A stretch of 64,000 nt of DNA from an uncultured Bacteroides sp. Its GTDB lineage: Bacteria; Bacteroidota; Bacteroidia; Bacteroidales; Bacteroidaceae. A program made the position numbers and the translations under genes. Shown piece after piece: positions 15,371 to 23,606 of the stretch (position 1 is the stretch's first letter; each line of letters opens with the position of its first letter). The notes beneath the pieces were generated by a model. It had not been told where the DNA came from and ran no database searches. It saw nothing but the letters and a program-made list of their open reading frames with translations. The stretch covers positions 1-64,000 of the forward strand of contig NZ_CAUFUE010000026.1 of the NCBI RefSeq assembly GCF_959029255.1. The letters run 5' to 3'.

Positions 15371-16944
15371 TCCGTGAAATAGGGGATATCTTCCAACCGA
15401 TATTCCCGGGGTAAAATATAGCCATTGACCAAGATGGTAGGAGTGGCAGCCAATCCTGACTCTGCTTTCCAAGAATTATGTTTCTCGAATTCTATTTTTA
15501 CCGAATTGTCTTCCATATTTTGAGGATATCGTTTGAAGAAATCCTCTTTTTGATATTTTCCTTTCTCGAACCAATCATTGAAAGCTTCTTTTCGCTGCTC
15601 AACTGAGCTGTTCAGATAAATAGCTATCAGATATTTGCTGCATATCTCTAATTCTTCATTAAAAGAGGAAAAGATATATTGTACGGAAATCTTTTCGCCA
15701 ATTTTGGCAAGCAACTTTTCTACCCTTCGATGCATCAAGCCACATGGCTCACAGTGTGGGTTCGTCAAGATAGTTATCTTAATTTTAGCGGATGGGTTTC
15801 CAAATATTATTTTAGAATCAGAGTTATCGACCACATGAAATGGTTGTTTTCTAAGCAAAGCACTGATAACCTCATCGCGCATTTTGATACTATTCATTTC
15901 TTGAACAATCTTTTCAACTTTAAGCCCGCTTTCTAAGCGAGGATAGAGCAGGCTGATGCATAAAACTGGAATTCCAAAAAGACAAGCGACGACGAATAAG
16001 TGTTCTAAAGCAAAAGACGGTATATCAATAAAACCAAAAGCCATGTTGATAAAAAATTGAAGCCAAAAGAGAAGTTGGACTATTAAACAAAGAGGACACC
16101 ATTGTTTCACTTTCACCATTTGATACCAAATGCTCCAAAAGCTAAAAAGTAGCGTAAAGCATCCTATTAAGGACAAATAGGATATCAATTGAGGAAACCA
16201 AAACAAAATCAATAAATTTGAAATGAAATAACTTAATCCTATTTCACTCCAACCGATTATTCCGAAAAGTTTAGCGTCTTTTGATTCCAGTATATCATTA
16301 CAGTCACTCTTTCTGAATAAGGAACACAATTTATCTGCATAATTACTTTTTATATGTAGTTGTTTAAAAGTCAATAGAGCACAAACAAATACTCCTGTAA
16401 ATCCGAGAAGCATAGACAAACTTATACCTAAATTCAAGTAAAGCTTGTCCATTGTGTATGTAAATACAAATGTACCGACAATCAAAAGCAATAATGCAAG
16501 TTGTTGAATGCTATTTAAGCATTCCTTTTTCTTGTTTTCTTTATAATTGGGCTCTATAGAATGCCTGTCAGTTTCAGCAATAAGGGCAACACCTGACCAA
16601 AGTTCAAGAAAACGCTCCGTAGCTATATCAATTGGTTTACCTTGCCAAAAATAGGCCACGCGTTTAGGACTTGTTTTATAAACAACTACAAAATCGTCTC
16701 CTGTGTGTGCTATGAACGGTACTTCCAGTTCTTTAATGCCTTTTTCCTTGTTAGCTATATTGATTCCTACATTCTCAATATTGTAGTCAGAAAGCATTTT
16801 TGATAAACCAAAAAGGGAATATTTATAAGGATGTTCATTGTATAATTTATCGGCATACGATTGAGTATGTTTTACATGTAACAGTCTAAGAAAAACCGAA
16901 AGTATTGTTTTATTCGATTTTTTAAATAATCCGATATTTTTCAT
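15334..16944 (-). CDS. C39-like / VKOR / thioredoxin fusion, disulfide-forming enzyme
   Basis: The 536-residue membrane protein has three parts. Residues about 12-125 look like a C39 peptidase fold (HPYKYSLFGLSKMLSDYNIE, then FIAHTGDDFVVVY), but the position of the catalytic cysteine is not Cys, so it is probably a non-cutting peptide-binding domain. A VKOR domain with several membrane helices follows (about 145-345), with the loop cysteine in SDCNDILESK and the quinone-site pair WCPLC near residue 280. A C-terminal thioredoxin domain has HCEPC near 396 and the cis-proline motif TPTILVNG. VKOR-thioredoxin fusions make disulfides in the periplasm. It is the first gene of the operon, 66 bp before the precursor. 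Confidence 0.88.
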   Translation of the reverse strand: MKNIGLFKKSNKTILSVFLRLLHVKHTQSYADKLYNEHPYKYSLFGLSKMLSDYNIENVGINIANKEKGIKELEVPFIAHTGDDFVVVYKTSPKRVAYFWQGKPIDIATERFLELWSGVALIAETDRHSIEPNYKENKKKECLNSIQQLALLLLIVGTFVFTYTMDKLYLNLGISLSMLLGFTGVFVCALLTFKQLHIKSNYADKLCSLFRKSDCNDILESKDAKLFGIIGWSEIGLSYFISNLLILFWFPQLISYLSLIGCFTLLFSFWSIWYQMVKVKQWCPLCLIVQLLFWLQFFINMAFGFIDIPSFALEHLFVVACLFGIPVLCISLLYPRLESGLKVEKIVQEMNSIKMRDEVISALLRKQPFHVVDNSDSKIIFGNPSAKIKITILTNPHCEPCGLMHRRVEKLLAKIGEKISVQYIFSSFNEELEICSKYLIAIYLNSSVEQRKEAFNDWFEKGKYQKEDFFKRYPQNMEDNSVKIEFEKHNSWKAESGLAATPTILVNGYILPREYRLEDIPYFTEIDVNSIAIAKS

Positions 16945-17283
16945 TATGTAAATAAATTATTTTTTTTCAGAAGAGAATTATTTTAAGCTATTATTTCTCT
17001 TCATGTCATAGTCATTAGATATTAAGTAATATAATCTTCAAATATAAACATTATTTCTAACAAATGCACATATTATAATTTATTTTTCAGAAGTCTTACA
17101 ACTATTTGTTGAGAAAAACCATAAGATGTGGTAATTTCATGAGTTTAATAAGAAGACAATATTTCTTAAATATCCAGCCATTATTATAATTGATTACATA
17201 ATGATTGGGACTATCTGTATGTCAGTATTTATACCTGAATATACTGTATGTCCAAAACGAGAATGAGTCTCTGATTTTTCAGA
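16945..17283. other. AT-rich gap upstream of the peptide operon
   Basis: The 339 bases must hold the promoter of the minus-strand operon starting at 16944. On the minus strand TATATTTG (17046-17039) matches the -7 consensus, about 95 bases before the ATG. A TTTG lies upstream of it (17064-17061), but only 14 bases away rather than the usual 19-20. I see no gene here. Confidence 0.4.
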
Positions 17284-18162
17284 TTAATTCTTCATTTCTT
17301 TCAAAAAGTCACACATTTCTTCTGTGCATGTATTTGAGTGAGGAACGGACTTATGAAAACCGGATGAAGATTCGCTTTTATCTTTCTTTAGTTTATGAAA
17401 TAAATGATATAAGATAAATATTAGTAAAACTGTATTTATCCACCACCAAATACTGGTTGTTGATATTAATTCCTTGATAGGCTGTATTGTGTCTGCATTG
17501 GTTTGGTTGATGTCTTTAGATTTGCTAGTGAGAAAAATATATATATATAAATTGTTTAATCCATGTAATATTATACTGGGGTATAAAGATTTGGTATAGT
17601 AATAAAGATATCCGGATATTAGGCCAAAAAATATTGCAGATGCAATTTGCGGGCCGAAATGAAGACTCGCAAAACATAATGTAGATAATAATATGGCTTT
17701 GAAAGATGAGTATCGATGTAAAAAGCTATCTAAAATTATGCCGCGAAATATTAATTCTTCAAATATGGGTACCATGAATATTAGATTTGTGAGTGTAAAA
17801 ATATTAATTGAATAGTTTCTAGGGTTAACTTTTGTAATAAAATAGGGAAGAAGCGTGGAGATAAACATCACGATACCCAACACGAAAAAGAAATAAAACG
17901 GAGAAATAAAAGTAATCCAAAGATAAATTTTACGATTAATAGACCTAAAAGGGATACTAAATTGTTTATCTCTTTTTTTTCTTAGTGAATAGGCAAGAGT
18001 AAATATTGTACCGTTGATGATGAGAGTACTGAATAAATCAAGTAGTGAGTCATTGACTATTCCATCTAGGAATATTATACTTATTATTCTTATGACTATA
18101 GCCAATAAGAGAAGTGATAGAAGTAAATAAACCGTCTGCGTGATAGATGGGTATGTTTTCAT
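17284..18162 (-). CDS. CPBP-family intramembrane protease
   Basis: The 292-residue protein has seven or eight hydrophobic segments and the CPBP (Abi) motifs: EELIFRGIILDSF (Glu-Glu-xxx-Arg), LHFGP with its His, and a final LHGLNN. These conserved Glu and His residues form the active site of the family, which includes Rce1-like glutamic proteases. In peptide operons such proteins often give immunity or help maturation. It begins 10 bp after the TraB-like gene upstream of it and is probably cotranscribed. Its last 35 codons overlap repeat copy C (17331-17372), so the native C-terminus may have been replaced. Confidence 0.88.
   Translation of the reverse strand: MKTYPSITQTVYLLLSLLLLAIVIRIISIIFLDGIVNDSLLDLFSTLIINGTIFTLAYSLRKKRDKQFSIPFRSINRKIYLWITFISPFYFFFVLGIVMFISTLLPYFITKVNPRNYSINIFTLTNLIFMVPIFEELIFRGIILDSFLHRYSSFKAILLSTLCFASLHFGPQIASAIFFGLISGYLYYYTKSLYPSIILHGLNNLYIYIFLTSKSKDINQTNADTIQPIKELISTTSIWWWINTVLLIFILYHLFHKLKKDKSESSSGFHKSVPHSNTCTEEMCDFLKEMKN
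17331..17372 (+). repeat. Partial repeat, copy C of the GH89-tail sequence
   Basis: This stretch matches 4154-4196 over about 42 bases, with GAGGAACGGACTTA identical and one 1-base gap near the end. It lies antisense within the 3' end of the CPBP gene. Copies B and C bracket the whole peptide operon. Confidence 0.55.
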
Positions 18163-18881
18163 GATAAAAAGTTTATTTTACAGGTTCTACATGATACCCG
18201 AGATTTCTTAACTTTGCAATCAATCCGCTGGCACCAACGAGGTGTACTGCTCCAACCGCAATTAGCGAAGAGTCTTCTTGAATCATTGGAAGAATATTTT
18301 TCATCCATTCTTCATTTCGAGTAGCAACAAGTAAGAATTCAGTATATTTGTAATTCTCGAATACAAAGTCTGGTTCATCTTCAATTTTCATTTGTTTAGC
18401 TAAAAAATCCATTGAGAAATGATTTAATTCTTGTTTGTGGTAATAGCTTTTTAGTTTGTTTAGAAAAGAAGGAAGTTTGTCGGGGTATTTTAAACTGTTT
18501 TGTAACTCTTTAGCTTGATAATGCAAATCCATCGCATAACTCAAAGAGTCAAACTGGGTCCATTTTTGACCTATACTTTCAAGAGTTTCCATAAAATGAA
18601 TTCTTTTATTATTTTGATATCCTAACATCAAAATAAATCCATCCAAAGTACTTTGCACGTTTTTGATATTTTTTATTACTGCCATAGAAGTTAATAGATT
18701 ATTCCAAAACATGGGTTTATATTTGGAATAATCAGGGGTGTATTTCTTTAGTGTGGAATCAATGAACTGAAAATCATTACGACTGAAAATCATGGCGTAG
18801 GTAGTATCCTTTGGCATAAAGACATGGTCTTTTAGCGTTTTTCTAGGTTTTGAGCGATTAATAGAGTCTTGTGTAAAAGCG

Positions 18882-19097
18882 TCACATTCTATCGCTATCT
18901 GTTTAGCAGTTTTAAAAGCCTTTTTAAATCCTGAAATACTATCTAAAAAAGTCCGTTCAACATTGTGCATTGTCCCTAGCAGATATGAATCATGCTGTAA
19001 TCCATTACCGGAAATTTTCCAAAGCAAGCTATTTTCATTGTCTTCTAAATCCTTATCTTGTATAGATTGGGCTAGACATATTCTTGTTGAAGAGAAA
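18882..19097. repeat. 216-bp identical block, copy in TraB gene 1
   Basis: This block appears identical to 19992-20207. It encodes the signal-peptide end and about the first 55 mature residues of both TraB-like genes. Downstream the two genes differ strongly. Confidence 0.9.
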
Positions 19098-19118
19098 GAA
19101 ATAAGAAATAAGAAATAA
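19098..19118. repeat. Heptanucleotide repeat GAAATAA x3
   Basis: Three contiguous units lie within the signal-peptide region of TraB gene 1. Two units would be in frame; three shift the frame by one base. Confidence 0.95.
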
Positions 19119-19991
19119 GATAATTAATGTTTTCATTGTTTCTATATTTTATAATTATGTGAGTTCGATATAACTTATCAATTAGTTATTTGAAAAATAG
19201 CGATAAAAGCAGTAAATTTATGGTATCCAGTTATAACTTTTGTAAATCTTTTATTGCTATGATAAAAAGCTTATTTTATAGGTTCGACCTTATATCCGAG
19301 ATTTCTTAACTTCGCAATCAATCCGTCAGCACCAATGAGGTGCGCTGCCCCAACTGCAATAAGTGAAGAGTCTTTATGAATCATTGGAAGAATATTTTTC
19401 ATCCATTTTTCGTTTCGTAATTTACCTAATATTTCAAAAGAATGTTTTTGCGACTTATATAAATATTGTTTCGTTTCATCTTGAATATTATCAAGAGTAA
19501 GAAAATCCGCATTTTTATTAATTGAAGAAGTAATAGTAATCAATCCACTCATATTTTGTTCTTTATATATTTGGGATGTAAGATTCATCTTATCCAAAAT
19601 ACTATCAGGATATTGTAGTATTGCTTTTAAAGCAGCAGCTTGATATTGCAGGTTTAACGAATATCTAAGAGAATCTAAATAAGCGGTTCTTTCATTTACT
19701 TCTTCCAAAGTTTCCATGAAGCAGATTTCTTTGTTATTTTGGTACCCTATTTTTAGAATAAATCTATCCATACCCATTTCTTTTCCCCTAATATTTTGAT
19801 AGATTATCATACTACTGAAAAATGTACACCAAAATATTGGTTTATACTTAAAGTATCGTGGATTGCCTTTTCTTAGTATTGAGTCAACAAATTGATAGTC
19901 GCTATCGTTATACAAGCTTAGATATGTTGTGTTTTGAGGCATGTAAACATATTGAGAAAGACTCTTTTTCTGATTATCCCAAGCATAAATA

Positions 19992-20207
19992 TCACATTCT
20001 ATCGCTATCTGTTTAGCAGTTTTAAAAGCCTTTTTAAATCCTGAAATACTATCTAAAAAAGTCCGTTCAACATTGTGCATTGTCCCTAGCAGATATGAAT
20101 CATGCTGTAATCCATTACCGGAAATTTTCCAAAGCAAGCTATTTTCATTGTCTTCTAAATCCTTATCTTGTATAGATTGGGCTAGACATATTCTTGTTGA
20201 AGAGAAA
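19992..20207. repeat. 216-bp identical block, copy in TraB gene 2
   Basis: This is the partner of 18882-19097 and looks identical base by base. Such identity beside diverged 3' regions suggests recent recombination or gene conversion. Confidence 0.9.
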
Positions 20208-20214
20208 GAAATAA
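20208..20214. repeat. Single GAAATAA unit at the TraB gene 2 slippage site
   Basis: This is the site corresponding to the triple repeat at 19098-19118. It has one unit, which leaves the signal peptide out of frame. Confidence 0.9.
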
Positions 20215-20232
20215 GATAATTAATGTTTTCAT

Positions 20233-20535
20233 TGTTTTCTATATTTTATAGTTATAATAAGAGGCTTTTACCTTATGTATAACAGTATAACCCCAAAATG
20301 AACTTTAACCCTACGGTAAAAGAGGAAAAAAGTTTCCTATGGTATGTTTTTTATCGTTGTTTATGATGTTAAGTAAATGAATGGTCAAACATAAATCTTA
20401 TTTCTGATTTGATTTCTCTTAAATCTCCTTAATGAAAACCTTGTAAATCACTTTTTATTTGTTATTTTGCACCAAATTTAGGTATAGTGCGGTCTGTCCG
20501 GTTCAGACTGCACTTCCTTATTGGTAGAACGTTCG
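20233..20535. other. Divergent promoter gap between TraB gene 2 and the methyltransferase gene
   Basis: The 303-base gap has homology to the upstream region of TraB gene 1 only for about 20 bases next to the ATG. Near 20462-20472 TTATTTTGCACC resembles a Bacteroides -7 box and start region for the plus-strand methyltransferase gene. Nothing else is recognised. Confidence 0.4.
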
Positions 20536-21438
20536 ATGAATAAACTCACTATAAAAGCTTGTCCGTTATGCGGCGGAACGCATTTGGAGCGTGCCTTGAC
20601 CTGCATAGACCATTATGCTTCGGGCGAAGTGTTCCACTTGTGCCGGTGCCGGGACTGTGGCTTTATTTTTACGCAAGATTTCCCTGTGGAGGCAGAGATA
20701 GGGCGTTACTACGAGACTCCCGATTATATTTCCCATTCAGATACTAAAAAAGGAGCGATGAACTCCGTTTACCATTGGGTGCGCAGCTATATGCTGAAGC
20801 GCAAGGCGCGTCTGGTGGTTCACGAAGCGCATCGCAAGAGCGGCCGTTTACTCGACATCGGTACAGGTACCGGTTATTTTGCCGACACCATGCAGCGCCA
20901 GGGTTGGCAGGTGGAAGCGATAGAAAAGAATGCACAGGCACGTGATTTTGCCAAGGAACATTTCGGACTGGACGTGAAGCCTGATAGCGCATTGAAAGAT
21001 TATGCACCCGGTAGCTTCGATGTCATCACTCTGTGGCACGTCATGGAGCATCTGGAGGCACTTAATGAAACTTGGGAAACACTGCACTCGTTACTCACGG
21101 AGAAAGGTGTGCTGATTATTGCCGTGCCCAACTGTTCTTCTTACGACGCAAAGAAGTATGGAGCTTACTGGGCGGCGTACGATGTGCCCCGTCATCTTTG
21201 GCATTTCACTCCCGGCACTATTCAGCAGTTCGGTTCCAAACATGGTTTTATTATGGCGGAGCGTCATCCGATGCCGTTCGATGCTTTCTACGTATCTATG
21301 TTGACGGAGAAGAACATGCGCCATTCATGTACTTTCTTGAGGGGAATGATTACCGGAACATTGGCATGGTTCAATGCTCTGGTGAAGAAGGAGCGCAGCA
21401 GTTCCATGATTTATGTTTTCCGGAAGAAGCAGATGTGA
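20536..21438 (+). CDS. Class I SAM-dependent methyltransferase with N-terminal zinc ribbon
   Basis: The start is the ATG at 20536 (MNKLTIKACPLCGG), which is better than a TTG five codons earlier. The 300-residue protein has a four-cysteine zinc ribbon (CPLCGG and CRCRDCGF, about residues 9-46) and then a Rossmann methyltransferase domain with the SAM loop LLDIGTGTGYFADTM. The motifs VITLWHVMEHLE and LIIAVPN are typical of the Methyltransf_23 type. The substrate is unknown; relatives act on small molecules or sugars and polyprenyl-linked intermediates. It stands 81 bp before ftsX, with a short repetitive spacer (repeated GTGATA) between. Confidence 0.88.
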   Translation: MNKLTIKACPLCGGTHLERALTCIDHYASGEVFHLCRCRDCGFIFTQDFPVEAEIGRYYETPDYISHSDTKKGAMNSVYHWVRSYMLKRKARLVVHEAHRKSGRLLDIGTGTGYFADTMQRQGWQVEAIEKNAQARDFAKEHFGLDVKPDSALKDYAPGSFDVITLWHVMEHLEALNETWETLHSLLTEKGVLIIAVPNCSSYDAKKYGAYWAAYDVPRHLWHFTPGTIQQFGSKHGFIMAERHPMPFDAFYVSMLTEKNMRHSCTFLRGMITGTLAWFNALVKKERSSSMIYVFRKKQM

Positions 21439-21519
21439 CAGGATGGGTAGTGTGATAAAAGTGATAGGGTGGTAAAGTGATAGTGTGAGCATTGTAATTT
21501 GTAATTAGTAATTAACATC

Positions 21520-22395
21520 ATGAAGTCTAAACATAATTCAGTATCCTACTTTGATATGCAGTTCATAACGTCCAGCATCAGTACGACGTTGGTGTTATTG
21601 CTGTTGGGGCTGGTTGTGTTCTTCGTGCTGGGCGCTCATAACCTTTCCGTCTATGTGAAAGAGAATATCAGTTTTTCCGTTCTCATCAGCGACGATATGA
21701 AGGAAAGCGATATCCTGAAGTTGCAGAAGAAGCTGAATAAAGAGGCTTTCGTAAAAGAGACGGAATATATTTCAAAGAAGCAGGCGCTTCGCGAGCAGAC
21801 TGAGGCGATGGGGACAGACCCGCAAGAGTTCCTCGGCTATAATCCTTTCACGGCATCCATAGAAATCAAACTGCATTCCGACTATGCCAATTCAGACAGC
21901 ATTGCCAAAATAGAAAAACTGATAAAGAAGAACACCAATATCCAGGAGATACTTTACCAGAAAGACCTGATAGATGCGGTGAATGATAATATCCGTAACA
22001 TCAGTTTGATGCTGCTGGGACTGGCTGTGATACTTACGTTGATTTCCTTTGCACTGATAAACAATACCATACGATTGACTATTTACTCCAAACGGTTCCT
22101 CATCCACACGATGAAGCTGGTAGGCGCGAGTTGGAGCTTTATCCGCCGTCCCTTCCTGCGTCGTAATTTCTGGATTGGTGTTTTGGCGGCTGTCATTGCG
22201 GACGCCATATTATGGGGGACCGCCTATTGGCTGGTTTCCTACGAACCTGAACTGATAAGGGTGATTACTCCCAATGTGATGGTGATGGTGTCTGTTTCCG
22301 TATTGGTGTTCGGTGTAATTATCACGTGGTTGTGTGCGCTGCTTTCCATCAACAAATACTTGAAGATGAAAGCAAGTTCGCTTTACTATATTTAA
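21520..22395 (+). CDS. ftsX: Cell-division protein FtsX
   Basis: The 291-residue membrane protein has one N-terminal helix (about 20-42), an extracytoplasmic domain (about 45-160, with VSVLISDDMKESD-type and FLGYNPFTASIEI strands) and three further helices. The intracellular loop reads IRLTIYSKRFLIHTMKLVGA, the FtsE-contact region of FtsX. FtsEX controls peptidoglycan hydrolases at the septum. No ftsE is seen next to it, which is common in Bacteroidetes. It heads a run of core genes, ftsX, DUF3098, uppP and truB, joined by near-identical spacers. Confidence 0.92.
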   Translation: MKSKHNSVSYFDMQFITSSISTTLVLLLLGLVVFFVLGAHNLSVYVKENISFSVLISDDMKESDILKLQKKLNKEAFVKETEYISKKQALREQTEAMGTDPQEFLGYNPFTASIEIKLHSDYANSDSIAKIEKLIKKNTNIQEILYQKDLIDAVNDNIRNISLMLLGLAVILTLISFALINNTIRLTIYSKRFLIHTMKLVGASWSFIRRPFLRRNFWIGVLAAVIADAILWGTAYWLVSYEPELIRVITPNVMVMVSVSVLVFGVIITWLCALLSINKYLKMKASSLYYI

Positions 22396-22414
22396 TTTAA
22401 GTTGAAGTAATCTG

Positions 22415-22452
22415 AATCGTAAATTGTAAATCGTTAAATCGTAAATAAACAG
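22415..22452 (+). repeat. Intercistronic AATCGTAAAT repeat, copy 1
   Basis: AATCGTAAATTGTAAATCG and TTAAATCGTAAATAAACAG run directly up to the ATG of the DUF3098 gene. The motif is itself built from ATCGTAAA units and recurs at 22700-22737 and 23573-23606. Confidence 0.85.
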
Positions 22453-22695
22453 ATGGATAAAAAGAAATTCGCTTTTGATAAAACCAACTTTATTCTCCTT
22501 GCCATCGGTATGGCAGTGGTGATTATCGGTTTTATTCTGATGACCGGACCTTCGTCTACCCCGACGACCTTTGAGCCGGATATTTTCAGCGTGAGACGTA
22601 TTAAAGTAGCTCCGGTAGTTTGCCTGCTGGGTTTTGTGTTTATGATATATGCTGTGCTGCGCAAACCGCGTGAAAAGGAAGACACTCCCCAGTAA
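22453..22695 (+). CDS. DUF3098 family small membrane protein
   Basis: The 80-residue protein has a basic start (MDKKKFAFDKTNF), two predicted membrane helices (FILLAIGMAVVIIGFILM and VVCLLGFVFMIYAVL) and a short loop containing FEPDIFSVRRIKVAP. This fits DUF3098, which in Bacteroidetes commonly sits between ftsX and uppP. The function is unknown; the context suggests cell envelope or division. Confidence 0.88.
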   Translation: MDKKKFAFDKTNFILLAIGMAVVIIGFILMTGPSSTPTTFEPDIFSVRRIKVAPVVCLLGFVFMIYAVLRKPREKEDTPQ

Positions 22696-22699
22696 CTTT

Positions 22700-22737
22700 A
22701 ATCGTAAATTGTAAATCGTAAAATCGTAAATAAATAG
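22700..22737 (+). repeat. Intercistronic AATCGTAAAT repeat, copy 2
   Basis: This is nearly the same sequence as 22415-22452, again ending directly at the next ATG (uppP, 22738). Confidence 0.85.
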
Positions 22738-23541
22738 ATGGATTGGTTTGAAGCGCTTATCCTTGGGCTTATTCAGGGATTGACAGAATATCTGCCGGTC
22801 AGCAGTAGCGGACACCTTGCTATCGGTTCTGCTTTGTTCGGTATAGAGGGAGAGGAAAATCTGGCTTTTACAGTGGTGGTGCACGTAGCTACCGTATTCA
22901 GTACGCTGGTGGTACTATGGAAAGAAATCGAATGGATTTTTCGTGGACTGTTTAAGTGGCAGATGAATGACGGAACCCGTTATGTCATAAATATCCTGAT
23001 ATCCATGATTCCCATCGGCATTGTAGGAGTGTTTTTTAAAGACCAGGTAGAAGCTATTTTCGGTTCGGGACTGCTTATTGTGGGTTGCTGTCTATTGCTG
23101 ACAGCCCTTTTACTGGCTTTCTCCTATTATTATAAACCGAAACAAAAAGAAAATATATCTATGAAGGATGCCTTCATTATCGGTTTGGCGCAAGCTTGTG
23201 CAGTGCTTCCGGGACTTTCCCGTTCGGGTAGTACCATTGCCACAGGTTTATTGCTGGGCGATAATAAGGCAAAGTTGGCACAATTCTCTTTCCTGATGGT
23301 GATACCTCCCATTCTGGGTGAAGCGCTGCTCGATGGAATGAAACTGATGAAAGGTGAAGCCATTGCAGGGGATATCCCGGCATTGTCGTTGCTGATAGGT
23401 TTCCTGGCTGCTTTCGTTTCGGGTTGTCTGGCTTGTAAGTGGATGATTAATATTGTGAAGAAAGGGAAACTGATATACTTTGCCATTTACTGTGCGATAG
23501 CCGGTGCAGTGACGCTGATAGCGTCGTTATGGGCGAGCTGA
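22738..23541 (+). CDS. uppP: Undecaprenyl-diphosphatase
   Basis: The 267-residue polytopic protein has both BacA/UppP signatures: GLTEYLPVSSSGHL near the N-terminus, containing the catalytic Glu and Ser/His, and LPGLSRSGSTIATGL in the second half. It removes one phosphate from undecaprenyl diphosphate so that the lipid carrier for peptidoglycan and surface glycans can be reused. About eight membrane helices are predicted. It lies in the ftsX-truB run. Confidence 0.95.
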   Translation: MDWFEALILGLIQGLTEYLPVSSSGHLAIGSALFGIEGEENLAFTVVVHVATVFSTLVVLWKEIEWIFRGLFKWQMNDGTRYVINILISMIPIGIVGVFFKDQVEAIFGSGLLIVGCCLLLTALLLAFSYYYKPKQKENISMKDAFIIGLAQACAVLPGLSRSGSTIATGLLLGDNKAKLAQFSFLMVIPPILGEALLDGMKLMKGEAIAGDIPALSLLIGFLAAFVSGCLACKWMINIVKKGKLIYFAIYCAIAGAVTLIASLWAS

Positions 23542-23572
23542 CGTTGTTGAAGCCTATTCGGGGGTAATATTA

Positions 23573-23606
23573 ATCGTAAATCGTAAATCGTTAAATCGTA
23601 AATAAA
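23573..23606 (+). repeat. Intercistronic AATCGTAAAT repeat, copy 3
   Basis: This is the third copy of the same spacer type (TTAAATCGTAAATAAA at its end). It stops at the TTG start codon of truB. Confidence 0.8.

Larger units (their letters stand above)
18173..19136 (-). pseudogene. TraB/GumN-family secreted protein, copy 1, frameshifted in signal peptide (3 repeat units)
   Basis: From codon LLWKISGNG onward (19027) a 284-residue frame shows the TraB/Tiki-type motifs LLGTMHN, AIECD and AVGAVHLVG: two GxxH sites and a Glu, the expected metal ligands. No ATG opens that frame. The ATG at 19136 starts MKTLIILFL in another frame and stops after 27 residues. Between them the 7-mer GAAATAA (plus-strand reading) occurs three times (19098-19118). 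With two units the frame would run MKTLIILFLISFSSTRICLA into the mature part, a normal signal peptide. So this copy is off or broken by one extra 7-bp unit. The family is linked to peptide-pheromone control (TraB) and secreted metalloproteases (Tiki). Confidence 0.85.
19271..20232 (-). pseudogene. TraB/GumN-family secreted protein, copy 2, frameshifted in signal peptide (1 repeat unit)
   Basis: The mature frame, open from 20137 to 19271, has the same motifs as copy 1: LLGTMHN, AIECD and AVGAAHLIG. The middle third differs in sequence and length. The ATG at 20232 starts MKTLIILFLSLQQEYV and stops, because only one GAAATAA unit is present (20208-20214). Two units would join it in frame to ICLAQSIQDK and the mature protein. 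Copies 1 and 2 thus carry 3 and 1 units and both are out of frame. The gene lies 134 bp upstream of copy 1. It could be restored by a one-unit slip, or by a low level of frameshifting. Confidence 0.85.

Noticed and set aside
17205..17417. 70-codon plus-strand frame containing the peptide EERTYEN
   Set aside because: It is antisense to the CPBP protease gene. The peptide reflects repeat copy C, not a separate gene.
22210..22884. 224-codon minus-strand frame across ftsX, DUF3098 and uppP
   Set aside because: It is a shadow of three genes. Its repeated IYDFTIYNLR peptide comes from the intercistronic DNA repeats.
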